A stretch of 64,000 nt of DNA from Neorhizobium lilium (GTDB lineage: Bacteria > Pseudomonadota > Alphaproteobacteria > Rhizobiales > Rhizobiaceae), in contig NZ_SBIP01000001.1 of NCBI RefSeq assembly GCF_004053875.1, positions 744,001 to 808,000 on the forward strand, in the 5' to 3' direction. Shown here one piece after another: positions 54,069 to 63,699 of the stretch. The position numbers and the translations under genes are program-made. The number at the start of each line of letters is the position of its first letter. The first letter of the stretch is position 1. The notes below the pieces were generated by a model that saw nothing but the letters and a program-made list of their open reading frames with translations, was not told the DNA's origin and did no database searches.

Positions 54069-55319
54069 ATGCGTTATTCGGCTCTTTCCCTGCTTTTAAA
54101 CGGACTTCGCGGCAACAAGACGTGGTTGCCCGCCTGGAGGCAGCCAGAGCCGAAGCCGCATTATGACGTGATTATCGTTGGCGGCGGCGGACACGGCCTG
54201 GCGACAGCCTATTATCTTGCCAAAGAATTTGGCGTGACCAATGTCGCGGTGCTGGAGAAGGGCTATATCGGCTCCGGCAATGTCGGCAGGAACACCACCA
54301 TTATCCGCTCCAATTACCTGCTTGAGGGCAACAATCCCTTCTACGAGCTATCGATGAAGCTGTGGGAAGGGCTGGAGCAGGATTTCAACTTCAACGCCAT
54401 GGTCTCCCAGCGCGGCGTGCTCAACCTCTTCCATTCCGATGCCCAGCGCGACGCCTATACAAGGCGCGGCAACGCCATGCGCCTGCACGGCGTTGATGCC
54501 GATCTGCTGGACCGGGCAGCCGTGCGCCAGATGCTGCCGTTTCTCGACTACGACAACGCCCGCTTTCCCATACAGGGCGGCCTACTCCAAAAGCGTGGTG
54601 GCACGGTGCGCCACGATGCGGTTGCGTGGGGTTACGCCCGCGGGGCCGACATGCGCGGCGTCGACATCATCCAGAACTGCGAAGTCACCTGCATCCGCCA
54701 TCAAAACGGCGTTGTGACCGGCGTCGAAACGACCAAGGGGTTTATCGGCTGCGGTAAGTTGGGCCTCGCGGCAGCTGGAAACTCGTCGCGCGTTGCCGAG
54801 ATGGCGGGGCTGAAGCTGCCGATTGAGAGCCATGTGCTACAGGCGTTTGTGTCGGAAGGTCTTAAGCCGTTCATCAATGGCGTTGTGACTTTCGGCGCGG
54901 GCCATTTCTACGTATCCCAATCCGATAAGGGCGGTCTGGTTTTCGGTGGCGATATCGATGGCTACAATTCCTACGCTCAGCGCGGCAATCTAGCGACTGT
55001 TGAACATGTGGCGGAGGCCGGAAAGGCGATGATCCCATCCCTTTCGCGCGTTCGCGTTCTGCGCTCATGGGGCGGCATCATGGATATGTCGATGGATGGG
55101 TCACCGATTATCGACCGGACGCATCTCGACAATCTCTACTTGAATGCGGGCTGGTGCTATGGCGGGTTCAAAGCGACACCGGCGTCCGGCTTCTGTTTCG
55201 CCCATCTTCTGGCGCGGGGTACGCCGCAAGAAACGGCCACGGCTTTCCGGCTGGATCGCTTCACGCGCGGTCTCATGCTGGATGAAAAAGGCCAGGGTGC
55301 CCAGCCCAACCTTCACTGA
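54069..55319 (+). CDS. mgdA: N-methylglutamate dehydrogenase subunit A (sarcosine-oxidase beta-like)
   Basis: A 416-residue FAD/FMN oxidoreductase (DadA/SoxB family). FAD motif VIIVGGGGHGLATAYYLAKE near residue 33, the covalent-FMN type histidine in RGGTVRHDAVAWGYARGADM near 175, and GNPT-type loops later (WGGIMDMSMDGSPIIDRTHL near 335). Longer upstream frames are ignored; ATG 54069 gives family length. It would oxidise N-methylglutamate and is the catalytic flavin subunit. The order SoxB-SoxD-SoxA-SoxG equals mgdABCD. Context with gmaS/mgsABC favours N-methylglutamate over sarcosine. Confidence 0.88.
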   Translation: MRYSALSLLLNGLRGNKTWLPAWRQPEPKPHYDVIIVGGGGHGLATAYYLAKEFGVTNVAVLEKGYIGSGNVGRNTTIIRSNYLLEGNNPFYELSMKLWEGLEQDFNFNAMVSQRGVLNLFHSDAQRDAYTRRGNAMRLHGVDADLLDRAAVRQMLPFLDYDNARFPIQGGLLQKRGGTVRHDAVAWGYARGADMRGVDIIQNCEVTCIRHQNGVVTGVETTKGFIGCGKLGLAAAGNSSRVAEMAGLKLPIESHVLQAFVSEGLKPFINGVVTFGAGHFYVSQSDKGGLVFGGDIDGYNSYAQRGNLATVEHVAEAGKAMIPSLSRVRVLRSWGGIMDMSMDGSPIIDRTHLDNLYLNAGWCYGGFKATPASGFCFAHLLARGTPQETATAFRLDRFTRGLMLDEKGQGAQPNLH

Positions 55320-55345
55320 CAGTGCAGTACAAGGAATAGCCTGAT

Positions 55346-55624
55346 ATGGCCAGTCTCGTCCCCTGCCCGCATTGCGGTGCAAGACCAAAAGAAGAATTCA
55401 CGATTAAGGGTGCAGCACTTGCTCGACCCACGCCGGATGCCGGAACGGAGGCATGGATGGACTACGTCTATCTGCGCGACAACCCGCGCGGTCTTTATGA
55501 AGAGTACTGGCACCACACCTCCGGCTGCCGCCGCTGGCTGGTGGTGACGCGAGATACGGCAACCCATGACATCGAACACAGCCGCGACGTGGCACTTTCG
55601 CAGCTAACGGATATCCGCCCATGA
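55346..55624 (+). CDS. mgdB: N-methylglutamate dehydrogenase subunit B (sarcosine-oxidase delta-like)
   Basis: A 92-residue Zn-binding subunit. Ligands expected from the SoxD fold are present: CPHCG near residue 6 and YWHHTSGCRRW near 52 (His and Cys). It overlaps the next gene start by four bases (ATGA), so translation is coupled. Confidence 0.88.
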   Translation: MASLVPCPHCGARPKEEFTIKGAALARPTPDAGTEAWMDYVYLRDNPRGLYEEYWHHTSGCRRWLVVTRDTATHDIEHSRDVALSQLTDIRP

Positions 55625-58584
55625 CATCCTATCGTTTGCAAACCGGCGGCCTGATCGATCGCCAAACCCCCGTCTCGTTTACCTTCGATGGCAAGCGCAT
55701 GCTGGGCTTTGAAGGCGACAGCCTCGCCTCTGCACTGCTGGCCAACGGGCGGCAACTGATCGGCCGCAGCTTCAAATACCACCGCCCACGCGGCATCCTG
55801 ACGGCAGGGTCCGCAGAACCGAACGCGTTGATGACAATCGGGCGCGGGGGACGTACGGAAGCCAACACCCGCGCGACGATGCAGGAACTCTATCAAGGAC
55901 TGGAAGCCAAAAGCCAAAGCCGCTGGCCATCGCTGGAATTCGACATCGGCGCGTTGAACACCCTGCTCTCACCGTTCCTCGGGGCAGGTTTTTACTACAA
56001 GACCTTCATGTGGCCAGCACCGCTATGGGAAAAACTCTATGAGCCCTTCATCCGCAAGGCTGCGGGCTTAGGAAAGGCGACTTACGAAGCAGACCCGGAC
56101 ACATATGAGAAGTGCTGGGCGCATTGCGATCTGCTTATCATCGGCTCCGGCCCGACGGGCATTGCAGCGGCGCTAACCTCCGGTCGGTCCGGCGCACGCG
56201 TCATTCTGGTTGATGAGCATTCCGCATCTGGCGGCTCACTTTTATCCGAAACGGCGTCGATTGGTGATGTGTCCGCGTCCGTATTTGTTCAACAGGCAAT
56301 GGACGAACTCCATTCGCTATCCAATGTACAAATTCTGACACGCACGACAGCTTTCGGCTGGTATGACGGCAATGTCTTCGGCGCTGTGGAACGCGTGCAG
56401 AAGCAAGTTGCCCTGCCGAACGTAGCGTTGCCGGTGGAGCGCCTCTGGCGCATCGTCGCGAAAAAAGCCCTGCTGGCCAGTGGTGCAGAAGAGCGACCGC
56501 TTGTCTTTGGTGGTAACGATATACCTGGCGTTATGATGGCGACGGCCATGCGTACCTACCTCAACCGCTACGGCGTCGCACCCGGCAAAGACGTCGCGAT
56601 CTTCACCACCAATAACAGCGGTTACGCGCTGGCTAACGATCTCGAAGCACGCGGCATTGTGCCAGTTGCGATCATTGATTCAAGGCCGGACGGAAATTCT
56701 GCCTATGCGGGCAAGGCGCGCGTTATCAATGGTGCCTTTGTGTCCGATGCTCATGGCGGCAAGGCACTTTCTTCCGTCAGTATTTTCAAGAGTGGCATTG
56801 CAGAGACGATCAAGGTGGATGCGTTGGCTATGTCAGGCGGCTTTTCGCCCGTTATCCATCTCGCCTGTCATCGCGGTGGCAAGCCTATCTGGTCGGATGA
56901 ACAGTCAGCCTTTCTTGCGCCAAATGGGCTGAAAGGCATGGAACTCGCAGGTGCCGTCGCCACCACGGTGGGCATCGCCGCTTGCCTGGAGGATGGCGCA
57001 AATCGCGCAGCTGCACTGATCGAGGGACTCGGCTTCAAGACGTCACCCGCCTCATTCGGCACAGTCGAGAGAGATATCGTTTCACCTGCGGCCAAACCCG
57101 TCTGGAACATTCCCGGCATCAAGGGTAAAGCCTTCGTAGACTACCAGAACGATGTGCACCGTGAGGATTTGGGCATCGCCGTTCAGGAAGGTTACGGCCA
57201 TGTCGAACTGGCCAAGCGTTACACCACCAATGGCATGGCAACGGACCAAGGCAAGCTTTCCAACGTCAATGCCATCGGCCTTCTTGCCCAAGCGCGGGGC
57301 GTTTCACCGGCAGAGGTTGGCACGACAACCTTCAGGCCGTTCTATACGCCGGTATCCTTCGGCGCGCTGACAGGTGCTTACCATGGCGAACATTTCCAGC
57401 CGGTCCGTAAATCGCCGCTACATGGCTGGGCCAAGAAGAATGGCGCAATCTTCGTCGAGACAGGTCTGTGGTATCGTTCCTCCTGGTTCACGCGCGATGG
57501 TGAAACGACCTGGCGGGAAAGCGTCGATCGCGAAGTGCGCAATGTGCGCGTAAACGCGGGCCTTTGCGACGTCTCCATGCTGGGCAAGATCGAGATCTGC
57601 GGCAAGGATGCGGCGGAATTTCTCAACCGTGTCTATTCCAATGCCTTTCTCAAGCTGCCGGTCGGCAAAGCACGGTACGGTCTGATGCTGCGCGAAGACG
57701 GGATGATCTATGACGATGGCACTACCAGCCGTCTGTCGGAACAACGCTTTTTCATGACAACCACCACTGCCTATGCCGCTGGCGTCATGAACCATCTCGA
57801 ATTCTGCGCACAAGCCCTCTGGCCAGACCTCGACGTCCATATTGCCTCATCGACGGACCAGTGGGCGCAGATGGCCGTTGCCGGACCGAAAGCCCGTCTC
57901 ATTCTTCAGACCGTTGTCGATGAAGACATTTCCAATGAGGCTTTCCCGTTTCTGGGCGCGAAGGAAGTCTCTCTGTTCGGTGGGCAGCTTCACGGGCGCT
58001 TGTTACGGATTTCCTTCTCAGGCGAACTGGCATTCGAACTTGCTGTGCCGGCGAGCTACGGTGAAAGTGTTGCCGATGCGCTTATGGAAGCGGGCCGCAA
58101 CCATGGCATCCAGCCATATGGCGTCGAAGCGCTAAGCGTGTTGCGTATAGAAAAGGGCCATGTCACCCACAATGAAATCAACGGCACGGTGGTGCCGGCT
58201 GATCTCGGTTTCGGCAAAATGGTCTCCTCTACTAAGGGGGATTTCATAGGCAAGGCCATGGTGGCGCGCGAGGGCCTGACATCGTCGGAGCGTCCGCAAC
58301 TCGTCGGCGTTATCCCGCTTGATCCGAATACATCATTCCGCAGCGGCTCACACATCCTGGAAAAGAACGCAGCCGCGAGGCTTGAAAATGATCAGGGCTA
58401 TGTCACCTCCAGCGCATTCTCTCCGCATTTGCGCTCCACAATCGGCCTTGCGCTCGTCAAACGCGGTTCGGAGCGCCATGACGAAGAAGTCATGATCTGG
58501 AACGGTATACGCAACGAATTCACGCCCGGTCGCCTGTGCAACCCTGTCTTCGTGGATCCAGAAAACGAGAAGCTTCATGTCTGA
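55621..58584 (+). CDS. mgdC: N-methylglutamate dehydrogenase subunit C (sarcosine-oxidase alpha-like)
   Basis: 987 residues in three parts. An N-terminal 2Fe-2S-ferredoxin-like part without obvious cysteine clusters (MLGFEGDSLASALLANGRQL, SFKYHRPRGILTAG). A dinucleotide-binding part with LLIIGSGPTGIAAALTSGRS near 170. A C-terminal GcvT-like folate domain from about residue 600 (WKRSSWFTRDGETTWRES-like block, INGTVVPADLGFGKMVSSTK near 855). It holds NAD(H) and delivers the C1 unit to THF, the same job as SoxA. Normal length for the family. Confidence 0.9.
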   Translation: MTSYRLQTGGLIDRQTPVSFTFDGKRMLGFEGDSLASALLANGRQLIGRSFKYHRPRGILTAGSAEPNALMTIGRGGRTEANTRATMQELYQGLEAKSQSRWPSLEFDIGALNTLLSPFLGAGFYYKTFMWPAPLWEKLYEPFIRKAAGLGKATYEADPDTYEKCWAHCDLLIIGSGPTGIAAALTSGRSGARVILVDEHSASGGSLLSETASIGDVSASVFVQQAMDELHSLSNVQILTRTTAFGWYDGNVFGAVERVQKQVALPNVALPVERLWRIVAKKALLASGAEERPLVFGGNDIPGVMMATAMRTYLNRYGVAPGKDVAIFTTNNSGYALANDLEARGIVPVAIIDSRPDGNSAYAGKARVINGAFVSDAHGGKALSSVSIFKSGIAETIKVDALAMSGGFSPVIHLACHRGGKPIWSDEQSAFLAPNGLKGMELAGAVATTVGIAACLEDGANRAAALIEGLGFKTSPASFGTVERDIVSPAAKPVWNIPGIKGKAFVDYQNDVHREDLGIAVQEGYGHVELAKRYTTNGMATDQGKLSNVNAIGLLAQARGVSPAEVGTTTFRPFYTPVSFGALTGAYHGEHFQPVRKSPLHGWAKKNGAIFVETGLWYRSSWFTRDGETTWRESVDREVRNVRVNAGLCDVSMLGKIEICGKDAAEFLNRVYSNAFLKLPVGKARYGLMLREDGMIYDDGTTSRLSEQRFFMTTTTAYAAGVMNHLEFCAQALWPDLDVHIASSTDQWAQMAVAGPKARLILQTVVDEDISNEAFPFLGAKEVSLFGGQLHGRLLRISFSGELAFELAVPASYGESVADALMEAGRNHGIQPYGVEALSVLRIEKGHVTHNEINGTVVPADLGFGKMVSSTKGDFIGKAMVAREGLTSSERPQLVGVIPLDPNTSFRSGSHILEKNAAARLENDQGYVTSSAFSPHLRSTIGLALVKRGSERHDEEVMIWNGIRNEFTPGRLCNPVFVDPENEKLHV

Positions 58585-59110
58585 CTTTCGCCTCGTCTCA
58601 AAGCCAGCACTTTCAGATCGAACACCGATTGTCGGTAAACATATTTCACTGGAAGCACTTCCTGAAGGACACGTCATTCTCGTCATGGGAAAACCGGGGG
58701 CCCCCGCTGCTGAGACCCAGCCGGTCTCTCTTTCAGATGGCCAGCCGAACGCCGTACGCACGGCTGGGCCGGGCCAATGGTTAGTTGTTGGTGACCAACC
58801 TAGGACCCAAAAGGAAATCGAAGCGCTTTTCACCGAACTTGGCGCGGATATTTACGGCGTCGATCAAAGTGCTGGCCGTGTGCGTATCCTTGTGCATGGC
58901 ACAATGGTCGAGCGCGTTCTCGGCAAGGGAACATCGGTCGATCTGGCCGCGACCAGCTTTCCAGTTGGCAGTGCAACCGTCACCTTGATAGGCCACATCG
59001 CCACGCACATGACAAGGACCGACGTGTTCGCCTTTGAACTCATGGTACTCAGAGGTTTCGCAGAAAGTCTTTGGGATGACCTTTTGGAGATGTGCAAGGA
59101 ATTCGCTTGA
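58577..59110 (+). CDS. mgdD: N-methylglutamate dehydrogenase subunit D (sarcosine-oxidase gamma-like)
   Basis: A 177-residue SoxG-family protein. Blocks: RTAGPGQWLVVGDQP near residue 55, GVDQSAGRVRILVHG near 93 and LIGHIATHMTRTDVFAFEL, with the usual C-terminal ESLWDDLLEMCKEFA. It overlaps mgdC by 8 bp. It is the last gene of the methylated-amine island. Confidence 0.85.
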   Translation: MSDFRLVSKPALSDRTPIVGKHISLEALPEGHVILVMGKPGAPAAETQPVSLSDGQPNAVRTAGPGQWLVVGDQPRTQKEIEALFTELGADIYGVDQSAGRVRILVHGTMVERVLGKGTSVDLAATSFPVGSATVTLIGHIATHMTRTDVFAFELMVLRGFAESLWDDLLEMCKEFA

Positions 59111-59134
59111 CTTTGCAGAGACATTGCGGTCGCC

Positions 59135-59292
59135 GTGGCGGACAATGTGTTCGCCGAACGGCTCTGGCGTTCGATCAAATACGAGAAAGTTTACCTCCAC
59201 GCCTACAAGACCGTATCCGAGGCCGCGTCGGCATTAGCATCGGCCGATATCTGACCTTTTACAATAGCCGACGCCCAAATTTTACCACTTAA
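59135..59292 (+). pseudogene. IS3-family transposase (OrfB) remnant
   Basis: Two adjacent frames hold the end of an IS3-type DDE transposase: VADNVFAERLWRSIKYEKVY, then LHAYKTVSEA, a stop, and ISIGRYLTFYNSRRP. Intact copies run ...FVERLWRSIKYEEVYL...SIGRYLAFYNTRRPH... with a further tail. The upstream half is absent. It lies 24 bp beyond mgdD and marks a former insertion. Confidence 0.72.
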
Positions 59293-59553
59293 CGGGCAGA
59301 CGCTGGTCAGGCTGTCCATCAAGAGGTCAATGTCACCCAGAGACGAGATCGATCCAACTACATGAGAAGACGACAGCGGGCCAACGCGAAATGGTAGGAC
59401 GGGCAAAACTTGTCAATCGGCTTTGTAACGGGACCCCGTATCGGCTCCCAAAAGGGACCCCTGCTTCTGGTTGCATCGGGTCAGCGCGCGTAGGCCCGTA
59501 GCTTTCAGTCTAGCGCAGCGGCCTTCGGGCGCGGGTTGTTTGTCTTTTCGGCT

Positions 59554-60288
59554 TTAGCTTTGAGAGCGGTTCTTGAAGCGCCAGGATTCATTTCCTGTCT
59601 CGACGATCTCGCAGTGGTGTGTGAGCCTGTCGAGCAGAGCGGCTGTCATCTTTGCGTCGCCGAACACGGCCGGCCACTCGCCGAAGGCCAGGTTGGTCGT
59701 GACGATGATCGAGGTCCGCTCGTATAGCCTGCTGATCAAATGGAAGAGAAGCTGGCCGCCGGCCTGAGCGAAAGGGAGATAGCCGAGTTCATCCATGATG
59801 ACGAAGTCGAGCCTCGTGATGAAGTCGGCAAGCCGCCCCTGTTTGCCATTGCGTGCTTCTGTCTCAAACCGATTGACGAGATCAACGACATTGAAGAACC
59901 GTCCCCGTGCTCCGTTGCGGATCAGGGCACGGGCAAGCGCGATGGACAGATGGGACTTTCCTGTGCCGGTTCCGCCGACCAGAACGATGTTGTGCTGCTC
60001 TGCGAGGAATGCTCCGGTCGCGAGCTGACGCACCAGCCCTTCATTGACGGGCGTATTTGTGAAGTCGAAGTCATTGATATCCTTTGCTAGTGGCAGCTTG
60101 GCGATGGCAATCTGGTATTTGATCGATCGAGATTGTTTCTCGGCGATCTCCGACTGTAAAAGGTCGCCGACGATGCGCGGCGGTTCGTGCTGGCGCTTGA
60201 TTCCGGAAGCCATTGTCTCGTCATAGGCGCTGCGCATGCCGAACAGCTTCAGTGTGCCCATCATGTCGAGGATTTGGGAGCGTTCCAT
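59554..60288 (-). CDS. istB: IS21-family helper ATPase IstB
   Basis: A 244-residue AAA+ helper protein. Walker [21 protein letters not shown] near residue 110 and Walker [17 protein letters not shown] near 165. ATG 60286-60288 lies two bases past the istA stop; the longer frame starts inside istA. IstB delivers IstA to target DNA and stimulates strand transfer. Confidence 0.9.
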   Translation of the reverse strand: MERSQILDMMGTLKLFGMRSAYDETMASGIKRQHEPPRIVGDLLQSEIAEKQSRSIKYQIAIAKLPLAKDINDFDFTNTPVNEGLVRQLATGAFLAEQHNIVLVGGTGTGKSHLSIALARALIRNGARGRFFNVVDLVNRFETEARNGKQGRLADFITRLDFVIMDELGYLPFAQAGGQLLFHLISRLYERTSIIVTTNLAFGEWPAVFGDAKMTAALLDRLTHHCEIVETGNESWRFKNRSQS

Positions 60289-60289
60289 A

Positions 60290-61789
60290 TCAACTTGCCC
60301 TCCTGAGGCTGTCGTAAAGTGCGCAATCGGCCAGAGGCTCATGGGTCAGGCGAAGTGCGTCGGGAATAGAAAGGATAGCGGCCGGCTGCGGATCGCGCTT
60401 GCGGGCCAGAATGTTTATGATGACGGCGGACGAGAACACGCCTTGATCGAGCGCCTCCTGGCAGGCCGCTTCAACGGTTGAAAGCCCGTCCTGACCGACA
60501 CATTCCAAAATAGACACCATCTGCCGGTCACCATCATGCATGGCCTTCAACCGGCGGCGAACCTTCTCCATGGCGGCAGGCAAAACCCATTCGTGGAACG
60601 GCGCGCCGTTGCGTAACGCACCCGGCTTGCGGGTCAGGACCGGAACATAATGCCATGGATTATAGATCGCCTCGCCCCGGCCGAAGTTGCGGTCATGGCG
60701 GCCGATCTCGACGCCGTCCTGACGGATGATGATGCGGTCGGCATAGGCATGTATCTCGGCCGGGCGACCGACCGCCGTGGATAGCACCGAGTATTTGTTA
60801 TTGTCGAAACGTACCAGGCAGGTCTTGCCGATCGATGCCTGCACGGCATGGAACCCATCGAACTCGCCGGGATAGCTGATCATATGCGGTCGCTCGGCAT
60901 CGAACACTTCCCATATCGTGCGCTCCGTCTGATCGACATGTTTATAAGCACGGGCATAGCTGATGCACTTATCCAGCAGCCAACCGTTCATCTCGTCGTA
61001 GGACTTGAAGCGTAATCGCGGCGTGAAGAAGCGTTCCCGCACCAGATTTACTTGGTTCTCGACCTGACCCTTCTCCCAACCAGATGCCGGAGTACAGGCC
61101 ACCGGCTCGACAAGAAAATGGCTGCACATCTGCAGGAAACGCCGATTATATTGCCGTTCCTTGCCCACGAAGACCGTATCCACCGCCGTCTTCATATTAT
61201 CATAGATGCCGCGCGTGCAGGCTCCGCCGAAGAAGGCGAACGCCTTGTCATGGGCATCGAAGACCATTTCCTGCGTCTCACGCGGATAGGCCCTCACATA
61301 CATCATCCGGCTGTGGCAGAGCCGGACATGAGCCACCTTCACCGTTGTCGTCACGCCGTTCAGCACGACGATCTCGTGGCTCCAGTCGAATTGGTAGGCT
61401 TCGCCAGGCGCATAATAGAGCGGCACGTATGCTTGAGCCGTCACGGCCCCGCGCTCTTTCGACCATGTTCTCGCATAACGCCGAACGGTGTCGTAACCGC
61501 CTTCGTAGCCGAGGTCGCGTAAATCCTCGTATATCCGGATCAGCGTCAGCCGCTCGCGGGAAGTCTTGGCTTCGTTGGAAAGCAGTATTCGATCGAGCTG
61601 ATCGCGCCATGGCCCAAGCTTCGGCTGAGGTTGACGAGTCCGCTCGTATTTGAACTCCGTCTCATCAGTGCGCAAAACCTTCCGCACCACTTTCCGCGAT
61701 ATGCCCAGCTCCCGGCAGATCGCTTTGATCATCTTGCCCTGAACATGGGCCAGCCGTCTTATCTTCAGAATTGTTTCCACAATAAGCAT
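60290..61789 (-). CDS. istA: IS21-family transposase IstA
   Basis: A 499-residue DDE transposase. N-terminal HTH ([20 protein letters not shown] near residue 22), the first catalytic Asp in [12 protein letters not shown] near 133, the second in [13 protein letters not shown] near 195 and the Glu in [19 protein letters not shown] near 242. It has the normal IS21 length. Expression is guarded by a terminator just upstream of its start (61795-61820). Confidence 0.9.
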   Translation of the reverse strand: MLIVETILKIRRLAHVQGKMIKAICRELGISRKVVRKVLRTDETEFKYERTRQPQPKLGPWRDQLDRILLSNEAKTSRERLTLIRIYEDLRDLGYEGGYDTVRRYARTWSKERGAVTAQAYVPLYYAPGEAYQFDWSHEIVVLNGVTTTVKVAHVRLCHSRMMYVRAYPRETQEMVFDAHDKAFAFFGGACTRGIYDNMKTAVDTVFVGKERQYNRRFLQMCSHFLVEPVACTPASGWEKGQVENQVNLVRERFFTPRLRFKSYDEMNGWLLDKCISYARAYKHVDQTERTIWEVFDAERPHMISYPGEFDGFHAVQASIGKTCLVRFDNNKYSVLSTAVGRPAEIHAYADRIIIRQDGVEIGRHDRNFGRGEAIYNPWHYVPVLTRKPGALRNGAPFHEWVLPAAMEKVRRRLKAMHDGDRQMVSILECVGQDGLSTVEAACQEALDQGVFSSAVIINILARKRDPQPAAILSIPDALRLTHEPLADCALYDSLRRAS

Positions 61790-61794
61790 CCAAA

Positions 61795-61820
61795 CAAAAA
61801 ACCTCCGATGAAACCGGAGG
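61795..61820 (-). terminator. terminator placed just upstream of istA
   Basis: On the minus strand CCTCCG (61815-61820) and CGGAGG (61802-61807) form a 6-bp stem with a 7-nt loop and are followed by TTTTTT-GTTTG, then ATG of istA within six bases of the run. It would stop transcripts entering the element from outside. Confidence 0.65.
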
Positions 61821-62006
61821 CTGTTTTAACCCCATTCGCAAATGGGAATCCCGTTTGGATGCCGATCACCCCAAATGCGGGGTCCTTATTCCATGCCTAA
61901 TCACATTAAATTCTGCTGTAGCTCAACAATATGGCACCAGAATGCCTGTGATTAGCAGTCAAAACGGTCTGACGCGTTCGTGAATCGATTACGATTCCGA
62001 GACGAA

Positions 62007-62210
62007 ATGTACGATTTACCTAAGCCCTATCGGGCTTTTCTCGACAGGATCGTTCTGGGTGTCGTTGGCGAGGAATCTGCTTTGAGGAAGGTTGGCGATT
62101 CACCGCTCGACAAGTTCTCTGACGACAAGCACGAAGTCCAACTCGAAATACTGGATGATGTGGTGGTGGTCATGCCCGGCTTGGAATTTTCATGTAAGGT
62201 CCGCCCGTAG
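62007..62210 (+). CDS. hypothetical protein, about 67 residues
   Basis: ATG at 62007 (MYDLPKPYRAFLDRIVLGVV) and end VVVMPGLEFSCKVRP. An earlier GTG at 61980 would add nine residues. It lies just beyond the IS21 end, acidic, no recognised domain. Promoter and upstream sequence may have been displaced by the insertion. Might be a C-terminal leftover. Low confidence. Confidence 0.4.
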   Translation: MYDLPKPYRAFLDRIVLGVVGEESALRKVGDSPLDKFSDDKHEVQLEILDDVVVVMPGLEFSCKVRP

Positions 62211-62273
62211 ATAATGCTTCACCAGCAAGGCAGGTGGCGACGTGTCGAAACTGCCTTTGGAAAAAACAGTTAC

Positions 62274-62900
62274 TTATGTTGTTTCTGCAGCAATACGACT
62301 TTGCGCACCGACGCCTGCCATCCTCAATGACTCCTGAACGCGTTCCAGCGCCATCTCGACCGCACCGTCCAAGCCCATGAGCGAGAAACTGCCGCTAAGA
62401 TCGAACGTACAGTGGCCATGGACCGTAGCTATTAACGAGCGCGCCAGCCGCGGCGCCATGTCTGTCTTCTCCGGAGGTAATGCATTCGCCACTTCCTGCA
62501 CGACAGCCTCTGTTAGCTTGCCGCGCTGTATATACTGCTCGTCCGGCATGACGAAGTCATCGGGAACGTGATGCTCATAGATCGCTCGCCACAGATTCCG
62601 GTTTCTCCGGGCAAAGGAAAAATAGTTTTCCACCAGACACTGGATTCTGTCTCCTTTGCAATCTGATAGCGCATTTCGGACCTCATACGCCCATTGCTCG
62701 AACGTCCGCGTGTTCACGGCCGATAAGAAGTGATCATAGGAACCGAAAACATTGTAGAGAGTGCCTATCGAATAGCCGATCCGCTTGGCGACCTCACGCG
62801 CCGAAAATCGCGTAAGGCCGACTTCCGCCATATGTTTGTGCCCTTCGGAAATCAGCATCTGCGCGATTTCCGACCGTGTGTGATCAGAACGTCTTCCCAT
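62274..62900 (-). CDS. TetR-family transcriptional regulator
   Basis: A 208-residue regulator. HTH near residues 8-50 (TRSEIAQMLISEGHKHMAEV, FSAREVAKRIGYSIGTLYNV, FGSYDHFL). The C-terminal TetR-like dimer/ligand domain begins near 65 (TRTFEQWAYEVRNALSD). ATG 62898-62900 gives MGRRSDHTR; a TTG six codons upstream is the alternative. It lies head-to-tail with the DUF2269 gene, 121 bp apart, so it may control that gene. Confidence 0.85.
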   Translation of the reverse strand: MGRRSDHTRSEIAQMLISEGHKHMAEVGLTRFSAREVAKRIGYSIGTLYNVFGSYDHFLSAVNTRTFEQWAYEVRNALSDCKGDRIQCLVENYFSFARRNRNLWRAIYEHHVPDDFVMPDEQYIQRGKLTEAVVQEVANALPPEKTDMAPRLARSLIATVHGHCTFDLSGSFSLMGLDGAVEMALERVQESLRMAGVGAQSRIAAETT

Positions 62901-63021
62901 GAGGAATTTATAACACAAAATAGAGGCGACGACAATTGAACGCCGTTCAAAAATATGTTAACCGAGTTTGCTGTGAAGTCAGCCGAAACAACATCGCCGG
63001 GCTCTTTCGGATCAGCCCACT

Positions 63022-63435
63022 TTATCTCTTGGGTCCCAAAAACCAGATGCGGTAGAGCCGGTGATAGGCCGGGGGCAAGGCGGTTCCCGCACAGGCGGCC
63101 TCCAGTGCGATGTCGCGCATGCGCACCTGGATCCAGACAACGGGCAGCCAGAAGGCTCCGGCGACTCCGTACAGCAGCAGCGCCACCCCCAACCAACCTT
63201 CCGAAAGCGGAACGCCCATCAGATCCGCCAGAAGGTAGCCTGTAATTGGCTGAATAACCACCGCGCTGGCGGTAAAGAGCGTATCCGCCACAACCACTAC
63301 CCCTGCGGTCCTCGCTACAAATCCGGCGTCTCCGGAGCGGTGCGCCATAAGCATGAAGAACGCGATCCCAGTTCCTGTCCCTAGAAGAACGATTGCGCCA
63401 AGAACGTGCAGATATTTAAGGAGAAGATAGTCCAA
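63022..63435 (-). CDS. DUF2269-family integral membrane protein, slightly short at the C-terminus
   Basis: 137 residues with four hydrophobic segments, the first being LLLKYLHVLGAIVLLGTGTG (residues 4-23), the others near 43, 80 and 93. The family (about 150 residues) is of unknown function. This version ends YRIWFLGPKR, about 15-20 residues earlier than the usual last helix, so it may be truncated by a frameshift. Neighbour of a TetR regulator. Confidence 0.65.
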   Translation of the reverse strand: MDYLLLKYLHVLGAIVLLGTGTGIAFFMLMAHRSGDAGFVARTAGVVVVADTLFTASAVVIQPITGYLLADLMGVPLSEGWLGVALLLYGVAGAFWLPVVWIQVRMRDIALEAACAGTALPPAYHRLYRIWFLGPKR

Positions 63436-63699
63436 GATAGCCTGCCCGTTTCTTGCCGGATCTCCTGCTTAAACCGGGAGGTCGTGCGATGTAAATCAAA
63501 ACCAGGCAGGGCGGCTGAACGACCGAAGGTCGCGACTGAGTTCATTGTGCTGCTCCCTTTACGAACGGTGCAGGTCTAGGATACCGAGGCCGGGGCGCAA
63601 TGGAACCCCTGAATGGACCGACGAAACGCACGAGCCTGGTAAGTTCGGCTTTCTAACAACTGCCAGATCATCTGCGCTGTCTGTTCCGGGTGGCTATGG

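Larger units (their letters stand above)
59424..61893. mobile_element. IS21-family insertion sequence, apparently complete
   Basis: About 2.47 kb with istA and istB in the standard order on the minus strand. The left end begins TGTAACGGGACCCCG (59424) and the right end, read inward, TGGAATAAGGACCCCG (from 61893), sharing GGACCCCG. Further inward both show an ATCGGC-tCC-AAA-GGGA-CCC type subrepeat (59440-59460 and 61836-61867). Target-site duplication could not be assigned by eye. Both genes are open, so transposition competence is plausible. Confidence 0.75.

Noticed and set aside
54069..59110. Ordinary heterotetrameric sarcosine oxidase
   Set aside because: Same subunit order, but neighbours gmaS and mgsABC indicate N-methylglutamate dehydrogenase; the two cannot be separated by sequence alone, so this remains an alternative.
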